Positions 27,597 through 36,345 of a stretch of DNA of 49,778 bases are shown here, one piece after another. Under the pieces are notes generated by a model. That model saw nothing but the letters and a program-made list of their open reading frames with translations. It did no database searches and was not told the DNA's origin. The position numbers were made by a program, and so were the translations under genes. Source of the stretch: Paulinella micropora. Taxonomy: Eukaryota; Cercozoa; Imbricatea; Euglyphida. Every line of letters begins with the position of its first letter. Position 1 is the stretch's first letter. Where the stretch lies: the NCBI GenBank assembly GCA_009731375.1, contig BJOX01000136.1, forward strand, positions 879,663 through 929,440. Direction: 5' to 3'.

Positions 27597-28908
27597 GTGG
27601 TCCAAATCGGCACCCAGGCAGTATATCTTTTCCCAACCACGCCGGACCACAGGGGACACGGGAAGGGGGGACCCACCGCAACCATGATCAAACCAGTGTA
27701 GTATCCCCTGGTAGACTGCCTGGATCATGTTGGCGGTGGGACCCTCCCTCTCGCGCGACTGACTAGTGGTCCGGATCGGACGTGGGGACGTATATCTTTT
27801 TTGGACCGCCTTGGACCACGCACTCGTCGAGCAGCTGACGGTGTCGACGAGACATCAGTTCGCTCGACGACACGTGGTCCAAATCAGAACCAAGGCAGTA
27901 TATTTTTTCTCGACCACACCGGACCACACACGCCCGTCGACCACGCGAGAGAGGGGGGGGGACCTACCGCAACCATGATCAAACAAGTGTAGTATCCCAG
28001 TAGACTGCCTTGATCATGTTGGCGGTGGGTACCCCCTCCTCCTCCCACTCTGTGGTGTGTGGTCCGGATCGGACGTCTAGTTGTATATCTTTTTTGGACC
28101 GCCTTGGACCACGCGCTCGTCGAGCAGCTGACGGTGTCGACGAGACACTAGTTCGCTCGACGACACGTGGTCCAAATCGGAACCATGGCAGTATATTTTT
28201 TCTCTACCACACCTGACCACCAGGGGGGGGGGGGAGTGATCATGATCAAGCCAGTGTAGCATCCCGCTGTAGACTGCCTGGATCATGTTGGCGGTGGGTC
28301 CCCTCCCTCTCGCGGTGGTGGTCCGGATCGGAAGTGGGGACGTATATCTTTTTTGGACCGCTTTGGACCACCCGTCGGCACCGAGGTCAGTACCGACGAC
28401 ACACTGCCCTGTGTCATGGTGGCGGTGGGTCCCTCCCCTCGCTGCCGACAGGCGGGGTGGTCCGGATCGGACGCATGCGTGTATATTTTGTTCTGGCCGC
28501 TTTGGACCACGACGCACACACACACACACACACGTCGATCGAACCAGTGCGTCACCTCGCGTGACTGCCTGGATCATGTTGGCGGTGGGTACGCCCTCCC
28601 GCGGCGTGTGGTCCGGGTCGGATGTCTGGACGTATATATTTTGTGGACCGCTTTGGACCACGCGCTCGTCGAGCAGCTGACGGTGTCGACGAGACAGTGA
28701 GCTCGCTCGTCGAGCAGCTGACGGTGCCGACGAGACCGTGAGTTCGCTCGACGAGACTGCCCCTGCTGTCACCCGGTGGTCCAAATCCGCCCGGATTTTT
28801 CTAGTCTGTTCTTTTGGCGCTTTGGACCGCCTTTGGGGCCTTGTGGTCCAAAGGAGCGGTCCAGGCAGTCGAGAATTTAATTAGGCACAGAGGGCGGATT
28901 TGGACCAC
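27597..28908. repeat. Array of three palindromic module families, including eight 54-bp modules
   Basis: Family 1: eight copies, each exactly 54 bp, at 27597, 27766, 27874, 28059, 28167, 28318, 28457 and 28608. All begin GTGGTCC, end GGACCAC (TGACCAC in the fifth) and place GTATAT at offset 25. A conserved 14-bp left block and variable 10-bp segment precede it. Degenerate copies start at 28776 and 28843. Family 2: 29-bp dyads with CTCGTCGA and TCGACGAG arms at 27823, 28116, 28665 and 28706. Family 3: 58-61 bp dyads with arms around CATGATCA and TGATCATG at 27676, 27967 and 28237, with half-copies near 28414 and 28563. Function is unknown; origin, recombination, packaging or regulation are all possible. 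Confidence 0.85.
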
Positions 28909-29002
28909 CGCGGGGAGGGGGGACCTGCCATGTCCAGCTTTGAGCTGCAGGCCGGGATTTGCGGGAAAATTTTTGTCTTCTTCTGTTGGTTGGTTCAGGC
29001 AC

Positions 29003-29108
29003 GTATTGCCTTTTTGTCCCATAGGGTCCAAATACAGTGATATAGCCGAAATATCGTGATATAGTACAAAAAGGCAGTGATATGGTACAAAAAGGCAGTG
29101 ATATACAC
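29003..29108. repeat. Iteron-like cluster with inverted and direct ACAAAAAGGCA motifs
   Basis: TATTGCCTTTTTGTCCC at 29004-29020 is inverted relative to two direct ACAAAAAGGCAGTGATAT motifs at about 29066 and 29087 (about 21 bp apart). Extra GTGATAT copies lie around them. The cluster sits in a gene-free interval just before the first viral gene. I infer a regulatory or replication role only from the layout. Confidence 0.6.
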
Positions 29109-29249
29109 ATAGTCCGGCCGGCCACAAACCTGAACCTAAGCTGGTCCGTTTCGTCACCGAACCTCTATCATAATCTTCGACCCAAGCAAGACCAGAAGTG
29201 ACTAGCAGCCTGAACGAACATATTGTCATTTTTCCAATTGCCACATCTT

Positions 29250-29276
29250 GCGGTCAATTTTCCGGAAATTTACCGC
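29250..29276. promoter_or_regulatory. 27-bp palindrome upstream of the first viral gene
   Basis: The segment has arms GCGGTCAATTTTCC and GGAAATTTACCGC around CCGG with two mismatch pairs. It lies about 60 bp before the first viral reading frame. It resembles the dyad core of the satellite at 9146-9718. It may be a protein-binding site. Confidence 0.5.
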
Positions 29277-29334
29277 GCCGCAAAACAGTGGAAATTTTCT
29301 TGTTTTTTTACTCACTCTGATTTTTCATGTTTAG

Positions 29335-29958
29335 GTGCCATCACGCGAAAATGATGCTAGCTCTACGGAACAAACGACTGGCCGCTGGGATGGACGCCCA
29401 GCCCCTCAGGCGACGCCGCCTGGAGTTGCCCCGCGCGAAGCTCTGCCGGGCGAGCCGTTCGCCACCGCATTGCTGTCTATATCGGATAGAACCCTTGCTC
29501 TGCACCGCGAGCCTCTATATTATCTAGGGCTTCCGCCTACGTGTTGGAAGTCGGGAGGGGAAGAAACCTACTCTGCGCTGGACTCTATGCTGTTGGCCAA
29601 GCGTATCGACGACCCCGTGGTAAAGGATGCTGCTGGTCTGGTCGCCGCGGAGCACGCGGGTCTGTATTTACTGGAGGAGGAGTACGGTATTCCGGCTGTG
29701 GTTGCGAGCTTGGTCGCGGGATACGTCAATCCATCGTATTACGAACCACTGGAGGCTGGCGCGTGGAAGAATTCCAGCAACAAGGATATGCTCCGGTCGT
29801 TGTACAACAAAACGCGCTTAGCTAGCTTGTACATGCCCACTGTTGGTCGGTGCGAACCGTGGCGCGAGCTATGGGAGCTTGCAGTGCACACTGAGGAGAA
29901 TTACGGGATTTCACGGAATCGGTTATTGAGGCGTGCCAAAAGAGTCAGGGACACTTAG
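29335..29958 (+). CDS. Hypothetical viral protein, N-terminus uncertain
   Basis: I do not recognise this family. The open frame gives about 207 codons of ordinary globular composition with a helical, acidic middle and a basic C-terminal tail (RNRLLRRAKRVRD). The left edge is GTG, not ATG, and the first in-frame ATG is only at 29587, which would leave 123 residues. Just upstream is TTTTTCATGTTTAG, a good-looking splice acceptor, and also an ATG at 29327 in another frame that stops at 29527. A spliced first exon, a one-base error or a late start are all possible. The stop is followed by 136 bp before the next gene. Confidence 0.6.
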   Translation: MPSRENDASSTEQTTGRWDGRPAPQATPPGVAPREALPGEPFATALLSISDRTLALHREPLYYLGLPPTCWKSGGEETYSALDSMLLAKRIDDPVVKDAAGLVAAEHAGLYLLEEEYGIPAVVASLVAGYVNPSYYEPLEAGAWKNSSNKDMLRSLYNKTRLASLYMPTVGRCEPWRELWELAVHTEENYGISRNRLLRRAKRVRDT

Positions 29959-30068
29959 TGGGACAATGCGGAGCAAAAACTCAACAGGCGTCTTGCCCGT
30001 TTTTTCCGGCTAGTGGATGAGATGAGACGAAGCGTTCTGACTAATTAAATTACTTTTTTTCTTCTCTG

Positions 30069-30085
30069 TTTTAATACTATAACAG
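30069..30085 (+). promoter_or_regulatory. Putative viral promoter box TTTTAATACTATAA
   Basis: TTTTAATACTATAACAG lies 10-26 bp before the ATG at 30095. The same 14 bases occur at 37364 between two divergent viral genes, and a related box precedes the capsid gene. Recurrence upstream of starts is the only evidence. Confidence 0.6.
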
Positions 30086-30094
30086 TGTTCCGGT

Positions 30095-30313
30095 ATGCTG
30101 GCCGTCTGCCCTACTTGCGGCGCCTGCTTTTTCGAAGGCCAGCTGTATTGGTCTGGAACTTGTAAAAAAGGGGATCCTCGGGACTTGGCTTCGCTCGTGT
30201 GCCGCCCTTATGGCGACGGCGCCTGCATCAACCCCGCTCGTGATATCCCTGGTGGAGACACTTGGGAAGAACGCATGCGCTTCGTCGACAATTTTCTAGA
30301 CGAGATCCTGTAA
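30095..30313 (+). CDS. 72-aa cysteine-rich protein, possible zinc ribbon
   Basis: A small protein begins with a CPTCGAC motif (C5, C8, C11) and has further cysteines at 23, 36 and 44. The spacing suggests metal binding, but a complete CX2C pair is visible only at the N-terminus. A C-terminal GGDTWEERMRFVDNFL helix follows. The ATG is well placed after a TTTTAATACTATAA box, and the gene is followed within 50 bp by the fibre gene, also on the plus strand. Short CPxCG proteins of this layout occur in large DNA viruses and phages, but I cannot assign a function. Confidence 0.75.
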   Translation: MLAVCPTCGACFFEGQLYWSGTCKKGDPRDLASLVCRPYGDGACINPARDIPGGDTWEERMRFVDNFLDEIL

Positions 30314-30347
30314 ACTAATTAAAAAAACTTCTCCTCTTGTTATATTA

Positions 30348-30356
30348 TTTAATTAG
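30348..30356 (+). promoter_or_regulatory. TTTAATTAG box before the fibre gene
   Basis: An AT-rich TTTAATTA box ends 6 bp before the ATG at 30363. Similar boxes lie just before other structural genes (36051-36063, 45241-45250 and near 43010-43020). Confidence 0.5.
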
Positions 30357-30362
30357 CAACAA

Positions 30363-33300
30363 ATGGAAGTTGCGAGGTCGTACAAGCGGCGGCGCCTCGA
30401 CGGTGCGACCGACGACTTTGTGCTACCGGTCGACGGACAGAGTGGCGACGTCCTAGTTTCGGACGGTGACGGGGGCGTGAGATGGGCAGCGGGCGGAGTG
30501 GCCGCGAACGACGCGGTAGCGCTTAATACTGCTCACAGGCTGACTACGTCCGGGAACCCGCACTTGGTTGATCTAGCGGACCTGATTACCTTGACGCTGG
30601 ACACCGAAGCGAAAACTAACCAGCCGGCCGGGATGACTTCTAACAGCTCCGCGGGCTTTGTGGCCTCAGCCTCTAGCAATTCCGCCCAGGCCTACCTGGC
30701 CTTTGACAGCGACTTCTCGACCTTGTGGGGCACCACTGCGCCCGACAGCTACAGCAGCAACAACTATGCCGCCATGATCGAGACGGTGGTCGATAATCTC
30801 CCTGTAGCGGGCGCGTGGCTCCAGCTCGATCTACCGATGCACGCCAAAGTCACTGCTTACCACTTCACGTCCGCGGGTGCTATTACCGCGCCCAGGGACT
30901 GGGTAGTTGCTTACAGCGCGGACGGCAGCCGGTGGTTCACTTGGGACAGCCAGACGGCCCAGACCTTTGTCGGCGACAGCCTGCGCACGTTCACGCCGGC
31001 AACCTCGGCCGACTACGCCAGGTACCTGCGCGTAATCTGCACTAAAAACAACGGGGCGGGAGTTTGGTACATGCGGAGCCTGGCTTTCGACTACCAGCTA
31101 TACAATGCAGGCTGCATCGAGAACACTAGTTACCCTACCAAGGCCTCTCAGCTGGCGCCCAAGGCGTACGTCGACCACGCGGTGGCAGGAGCGGTGAAGT
31201 TCCCGTCGATCATGCCTACCCAAGACGATTGTGTCGTGACCATGGACCCAGACGGCTCGATCTTTGCGGTCAAGGACAGGACGCTCAAGCAGCCGTCTTT
31301 AGCTCCAAATGCCAATGGCGCGATCGTGCTCATGGACACCGACTACACGGTCACGACGATCCCGGACACCCTCGCGAGGCTGCCTAACCCTCTGCCCGCC
31401 TCGGCCGCGCAGCTGGTGACGGTCGACCCGGACGGTGTGCTAGGCCTGAGCAGCCAATTAAGCTCGTCGACGCTCACGCTGACAGGGGCTGGCGGCAACA
31501 GCACTCTTTCGGCTCCTTCCAGTGGGTCTTGTGCACTCAAGCTGCCGGCCTCCCTTCCTGCAAGTACGAAGCTGTTGGCGGCCGGAGCGGACGGGGCCAT
31601 GAGCTACGCGGAGGGCGACTTCTTGCCCATGCCCGTCACTAGCGGCATACTGGTGAAGGAAACGGGCGTGATCAACACCAAGACGATCGAGGATCTCTTC
31701 CGACAGGCTAGCGGCGCGCTCGCTGTAGGCTACCTGGCCGGCGGGGACATGAAGCAGGGGAGCGCCAGCATAGCGATAGGCGATTATACTGGGATGGTTA
31801 CGCAAGGCTCGGGCGCTATCGCAGTAGGAGAGTATGCTGGGAACGAGAGCCAAAGCGGCAATGCCGTGGCGATAGGCGAGATGGCGGGCAATGCCAACCA
31901 AGGGGAGCGATCCGTGGCGATAGGATATTATGCGGGTACCACAAACCAAGGAGCGCGGTCCGTAGCTATCGGGTCACATGCGGGCGCCGTGTTGGGGGCG
32001 GACAGCATTGCGATTGGTGGGTGCGATAGCGCCCTGTCGGTACCTGCAACAAACGCGATCGTGCTGAACGCGAGCGGTGCGGACATGGATGTTAGCACAT
32101 CTGGTTCGACTACCATCAGGCCGGTGAGGTCGGGCCAAGCGAGCGGTTCAGGCAAGATGGTGCTGCAGTACAACCCTAGCACGTACGAAATGTCCCAAAG
32201 CAATTTCTCGCTGCCGAGCTCGCTGCCCGCCAGCACCAGCTTGGTGTCGCTGGGCTCCGACGGCACGCTGCTGCACGGGGACCAGACCATCTCTCATGGC
32301 CTGAGCCTTGTAGCCACTTCGTACGTGAAGAAGCCCGACAGCATGACGAGCAACAGCTGGAACGGCCTGGTCGCGAGCGCGTCCACTTCTGGGAACGGCA
32401 ACGCGTACGACGGCTTCAATACTGGCTCAAACTCCTCCTGGCAGAGCAACACTGGTACCTACGATGCCACTAGCGGCGCCTACACCTCCAATGCAAGCAA
32501 AACGTTTTCGGGTGTAGTGTGCTCAGGAGAGTGGCTCCAGCTAGATTTTGGCACTGGAGTCATACTGGAGAAGTACTGTCTGCAGGGCCAGACCGGCGGC
32601 CTGAGTAAAGCAATGAAACAGTGGTGGGTGGGCACGTCGTTGGACGGCACTACCTGGACGCTGTGGCAATATGCATCGTTCCCCTTTATAGTTGATACTT
32701 CAGTCACTTTCACTCCGACCGACAACGCAAGGGCTGCCCGCTACGTGGCCATAGTTGTTGCTTCCATTATGGGCGCAGGGGCTTCTAGCTTCTGTGCGAT
32801 CAACCACTTTGGCTTTGACTACACAACGTGCCCCGCAATCAAGATCACAGCGGCGCCGCTAGTCAGCACCGACGCTGCCAACAAAGGCTACGTGGACACG
32901 CAGACTTCGAAGACACCATTGACGATCGGCACCTCCACGATCACGAGCACGGGGACGGTCGCGCTGAGCCTGCCTAGCTCGTTGCCCGCCAGCACTTCGC
33001 TGACGTCGCTGACCTCTGCGGGACAGCTAAGCGCCTCTGCGCTCAAGGTGCCTGCCTCTCTGCCCGGTAGCACGTCGCTAGTGACACTCGATTCCGTCGG
33101 CCAGCTAGCGACAGGGGCTGCTAGCTCGCTGTCACTTAGCGGGGCGGGCGGCACCAGCACTCTTTCCGCTCCGGCTTCTGGTTCTTCCGCTCTCAAGCTG
33201 CCTACCGCTCTGCCAGGCAGCACATCGATAGTGACACTCGATTCCGGTGGCCAGCTCGATACAGGCGCTGCTAGCTCGCTGTCACTCAGCGGGGCGGGGG

Positions 33301-36026
33301 GCACCAGCACACTTTCCGCTCCTGGCATAGGCTCCAGCGCCATTAAGACTTTCAGTGGTCTGCCGTCCGTGGTATCGCTAGTCACGGTAGATGGCAGCGG
33401 CAGCCTGGCACATGCGCAGCCGGTTGGACACAGTCTTGCTTTTACAGACTCTCCGAGCGGCAGCAAAATGCCTAACGGCATGACATCCGCGAGCTGGACG
33501 TCGGGCAGTCAGACGTTTGTCGTGAGCGCTAGTGGCTCGTTCAGTACGTCCGTCCCTTATAAGGCGTTTGATAGTAACGGCACTGGTACTTTCTGGTGTA
33601 CACCACTGAGCGTCTACAACACCTCAACTGGTGCCTACACCAGCAACAAGTTCAAGACAGTGGGAGGCTCGAACGTGAATGGGGAGTGGATCCAGCTCGA
33701 TTTCGGGGCGGAAGTGCGGCTGACCACGTACTACATCACTACCTCTGTAACTAGATCGCCTGGTAAGTGGGTGATGGCAGTCAGTGACGACGGGAATACT
33801 TGGACCACCTGGCAAGCACAGACAACAAGATACACCTTCACCGACGCTACAGAAGCTGCTTTTACGCCTCCTGCGCCCGTGATCTGTCGGTATGCGGTGC
33901 TGATAGTAACTGAAAATACTGGCGTTAATAACTACTTCCAGATCAGCGCGCTGAGTTTCGATTACAGCGGGCTTGCTCTCAGAGTTAAGAACCTAGCACT
34001 CCCTGCAAACGGGACAGACGGCGCCAACAAGAGCTACGTGGACTCGCATACACACACGTCGCCACTGACGATCGGCACATCTACGATCGCGAGCACGGGG
34101 ACGGTCGCGCTGAGTCTGCCCAGTGCGCTGCCCGCCAGCACTTCGCTGACGTCGCTGACCTCTGCGGGGCAGCTGAGTGCTTCTGCGCTAAAGGTGCCAG
34201 CCTCTCTGCCAGGCAGCACTTTGCTAGTGACACTCGACTCCAGCGGCCAGCTCGCGACAGGGGCTGCTAGCTCGTTGTCGCTCAGTGGGGCGGGCGGCAC
34301 CAGTACGCTTTCCGCTGCAGCCTCTGGCTCTTCCGCTCTCAAGCTGCCTACCGCCCTGCCGGGAAGCACGTCGATAGTGACACTCGATTCCGGTGGTCAG
34401 CTAGCAACAGGGGCTGCTAGCTCGCTATCACTCAGCGGAGCGGGCGGCACCAGCACGCTTTCCGCTCCGGCCTCTGGCTCTTCCGCGCTCAAGCTGCCTA
34501 TCGCCCTGCCGGGAAGTGCGTCACTACTGACACTCGATTCAGGGGGGCAGCTCGCCACAGGGGCTGCTAGCTCGTTGTCACTCAGTGGGGCGGGAGGCAC
34601 CAGCACGCTTTCCGCTCCAGCTTCTGGCTCCTCTGCACTCAAGCTACCGACTGCCCTGCCTGGTAGCACTGTGTTAGTGACTCTTGATTCCAGTGGCCAG
34701 CTTGCCACCGGGGCGGCCAGCTCGTTGTTGCCTGCCTCCACGCCGGCCCAGACCGCCGTTCTGAGCCTGACTTCTGCGGGGCAGATGGTGACCCAGAGCA
34801 CTTCCACTACGGTCGTGACTTCTGGCTCGGTGACGCTGCCGACCTGGACTTCCATATCGGCCTATACGCCTACCACGGACCCTAACTGGGTGCTCAGCCA
34901 CTCTTCCGCACAAGCAAGCCAAGAGAGCTGGAGGGTTTTCGATGGTGTCGCCGCCAATGGCTGGACTAGCCTCGGCAACTACAACTCGGACGGGAGTATC
35001 AACACGACCAACAACGCCGTTACCAACGTGGGCGGCAGCAACGTGTATGGTGAGTACTTTACGCTCCAGCACCAGCGGCGCCGTTACAGAATCACGAGCT
35101 TCGTGTTGACCAACGGAGTTACTCTCAGTACCTCAACCAAAAGCTTCACGTTGGCGGGGTCGGACAATGGCAGTACTTGGACACTGGTCTGGTCCGGTAA
35201 CTTCTCTTTTACCACGACGTCACAGACCCTGAACTCGAGCGCGCCCGCTTCGACCGCGTTCTATTACTACCACCGGTTTATTGTCACTTCGGTACATTCG
35301 AGTGACGCGTCCGTCGTGGGGACCTTTGCGCCCGTCGTTGAGTCCGAGGGCGTGTCGGCCACTGCCACGGGCCTCACGGGCGTGGATTCGATCGCGTGCG
35401 GCAAAAACACGCTGAAGTTGCCGACCGCGCTGCCCTCCGCCGGCACGGATCGCGTGCTCCAGATCAACGACCTCGGCGAGTTCGAGCTGGGCACCTGGGA
35501 CCGCGGGTACTGGCTGACTGGCGACACGACCATCACTGTTACTCATGGAGGTGTACGAAAAGTCCCTGTCGATGGCGTAGTGAGGCTGGCGCCAGTGTAT
35601 GGCAACATCACCGTAAGCCATGCCAACGGGTTCACGACCTGGCAGAACACGTCTGGCATGACCAGGAAGTGGTTGATCACTGCTTTGTGCAAGGTTTTTA
35701 CTTCGGCTGCTGCTACCAACAACCCACCTACTAGTGCCGCCACTTACGACCTTTGGGTCGAAAGAAATGTGACGAGACCTGGGTCAAGCTCCGATATACA
35801 AGGTACAGAACGTAATTTTAGTGCAGGCGTCTCTGCCAGCGGACTCTACGCAAGCGCAAGATACGCAACGATCAGCCTATCTGGTGTGCTAGAAGTGACG
35901 GCAAACCAATATGTATGGTTAGAGACTACCGGCGGAACACAAACAAGTGTTAACTGGACCCTTATCATTGGAGGGACGAATATTTGGGAAAGGGGCCACG
36001 TGACAATCACCGAGATCCCGGGCTGA
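30363..36026 (+). CDS. Giant fibre-like adhesin with discoidin-like modules and YadA-like repeats
   Basis: The 1,887-residue protein is probably a virion surface fibre. A basic N-terminus (YKRRRLDG) may anchor it. Four modules of about 160 residues resemble F5/8 type C (discoidin) domains, at roughly 89-245, 655-822, 1036-1202 and 1491-1662; they share GEWLQLDFG and DGxTWTxW motifs typical of carbohydrate or lipid binding. Residues about 451-553 hold some seven 15-residue repeats of the AIGxxAG type seen in YadA-like trimeric adhesin heads. Ser/Gly/Thr-rich 50-residue repeats (SLSGAGGTSTLSAPASGSSA) fill about 910-1000 and 1300-1470. The last 170 residues form a beta-rich tip that may be C1q-like. 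No signal peptide or membrane segment is seen. Host attachment is an inference. The start follows a TTTAATTAG box. Confidence 0.85.
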   Translation: MEVARSYKRRRLDGATDDFVLPVDGQSGDVLVSDGDGGVRWAAGGVAANDAVALNTAHRLTTSGNPHLVDLADLITLTLDTEAKTNQPAGMTSNSSAGFVASASSNSAQAYLAFDSDFSTLWGTTAPDSYSSNNYAAMIETVVDNLPVAGAWLQLDLPMHAKVTAYHFTSAGAITAPRDWVVAYSADGSRWFTWDSQTAQTFVGDSLRTFTPATSADYARYLRVICTKNNGAGVWYMRSLAFDYQLYNAGCIENTSYPTKASQLAPKAYVDHAVAGAVKFPSIMPTQDDCVVTMDPDGSIFAVKDRTLKQPSLAPNANGAIVLMDTDYTVTTIPDTLARLPNPLPASAAQLVTVDPDGVLGLSSQLSSSTLTLTGAGGNSTLSAPSSGSCALKLPASLPASTKLLAAGADGAMSYAEGDFLPMPVTSGILVKETGVINTKTIEDLFRQASGALAVGYLAGGDMKQGSASIAIGDYTGMVTQGSGAIAVGEYAGNESQSGNAVAIGEMAGNANQGERSVAIGYYAGTTNQGARSVAIGSHAGAVLGADSIAIGGCDSALSVPATNAIVLNASGADMDVSTSGSTTIRPVRSGQASGSGKMVLQYNPSTYEMSQSNFSLPSSLPASTSLVSLGSDGTLLHGDQTISHGLSLVATSYVKKPDSMTSNSWNGLVASASTSGNGNAYDGFNTGSNSSWQSNTGTYDATSGAYTSNASKTFSGVVCSGEWLQLDFGTGVILEKYCLQGQTGGLSKAMKQWWVGTSLDGTTWTLWQYASFPFIVDTSVTFTPTDNARAARYVAIVVASIMGAGASSFCAINHFGFDYTTCPAIKITAAPLVSTDAANKGYVDTQTSKTPLTIGTSTITSTGTVALSLPSSLPASTSLTSLTSAGQLSASALKVPASLPGSTSLVTLDSVGQLATGAASSLSLSGAGGTSTLSAPASGSSALKLPTALPGSTSIVTLDSGGQLDTGAASSLSLSGAGGTSTLSAPGIGSSAIKTFSGLPSVVSLVTVDGSGSLAHAQPVGHSLAFTDSPSGSKMPNGMTSASWTSGSQTFVVSASGSFSTSVPYKAFDSNGTGTFWCTPLSVYNTSTGAYTSNKFKTVGGSNVNGEWIQLDFGAEVRLTTYYITTSVTRSPGKWVMAVSDDGNTWTTWQAQTTRYTFTDATEAAFTPPAPVICRYAVLIVTENTGVNNYFQISALSFDYSGLALRVKNLALPANGTDGANKSYVDSHTHTSPLTIGTSTIASTGTVALSLPSALPASTSLTSLTSAGQLSASALKVPASLPGSTLLVTLDSSGQLATGAASSLSLSGAGGTSTLSAAASGSSALKLPTALPGSTSIVTLDSGGQLATGAASSLSLSGAGGTSTLSAPASGSSALKLPIALPGSASLLTLDSGGQLATGAASSLSLSGAGGTSTLSAPASGSSALKLPTALPGSTVLVTLDSSGQLATGAASSLLPASTPAQTAVLSLTSAGQMVTQSTSTTVVTSGSVTLPTWTSISAYTPTTDPNWVLSHSSAQASQESWRVFDGVAANGWTSLGNYNSDGSINTTNNAVTNVGGSNVYGEYFTLQHQRRRYRITSFVLTNGVTLSTSTKSFTLAGSDNGSTWTLVWSGNFSFTTTSQTLNSSAPASTAFYYYHRFIVTSVHSSDASVVGTFAPVVESEGVSATATGLTGVDSIACGKNTLKLPTALPSAGTDRVLQINDLGEFELGTWDRGYWLTGDTTITVTHGGVRKVPVDGVVRLAPVYGNITVSHANGFTTWQNTSGMTRKWLITALCKVFTSAAATNNPPTSAATYDLWVERNVTRPGSSSDIQGTERNFSAGVSASGLYASARYATISLSGVLEVTANQYVWLETTGGTQTSVNWTLIIGGTNIWERGHVTITEIPG
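33118..33318 (+). repeat. 150-bp in-gene repeats, first block
   Basis: Inside the fibre gene, 150-bp units beginning GCTGCTAGCTCGCTGTCACT repeat at 33118 and 33268 (second partial). The same unit forms a longer block at 34264-34730. Each unit encodes 50 residues, so copy-number change would keep the frame. Confidence 0.8.
34264..34730 (+). repeat. 150-bp in-gene repeats, second block
   Basis: Units start at 34264, 34414, 34564 and (partial) 34714 with an exact 150-bp period and few substitutions. Close similarity to the 33118 block suggests recent expansion or conversion within the fibre gene. Confidence 0.85.
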
Positions 36027-36063
36027 TTTTTTTTTCTTTCGAGTCTGTATTTTTTAATTAAAA

Positions 36064-36345
36064 ATGGACGCGTTGCGACAAGCACTAGCCGAGAACGAGA
36101 ACGAGCTGGCTACGTGCCTAGCCCGCCGCCGGATACTGGCCGTCGAACGAGAGAAGTTACAGCTGCAGATCGCGCTGTGCGAAAGGGTCTGTGGTTGCAG
36201 GGAGACGCGCCTGCAGATCAAGCAGTTGATCCAACAAGAAGAGGAGGCGGAGGCGGCCGCCGAGTCTGCCGCCCACGCGGCCGTCGAGGCCGAAATGGCA
36301 CTAGAAGAGACAGTCGTGGAGATGCCAGACACCATCAATGGCTAG
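36064..36345 (+). CDS. 93-aa coiled-coil protein
   Basis: A short, highly charged protein is predicted to be almost entirely helical. The ALRQALAENENELATCLARR opening and a Glu/Ala-rich second half (EEEAEAAAESAAHAAVEAEM) suggest a coiled coil. A CERVCGC cluster lies in the middle. It starts 37 bp after the fibre stop, directly after a TTTTTTAATTAAA box. Its stop overlaps the stop of the convergent RNR gene by a few bases. It may be a virion or scaffolding factor, but the family is not recognised. Confidence 0.7.
   Translation: MDALRQALAENENELATCLARRRILAVEREKLQLQIALCERVCGCRETRLQIKQLIQQEEEAEAAAESAAHAAVEAEMALEETVVEMPDTING

Noticed and set aside
27597-28661. CRISPR array reading of the 54-bp repeats
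   Set aside because: The variable part lies inside the repeat and is 10 bp, spacers are unequal and themselves repeated, no cas genes are present and the context is eukaryotic or viral.
28077-28784. 235-codon minus-strand frame through the palindrome modules, with 18-residue repeats
   Set aside because: 54 is divisible by three, so repeats look like peptide units, but the intervening spacings are mostly not multiples of three and the frame differs between copies.
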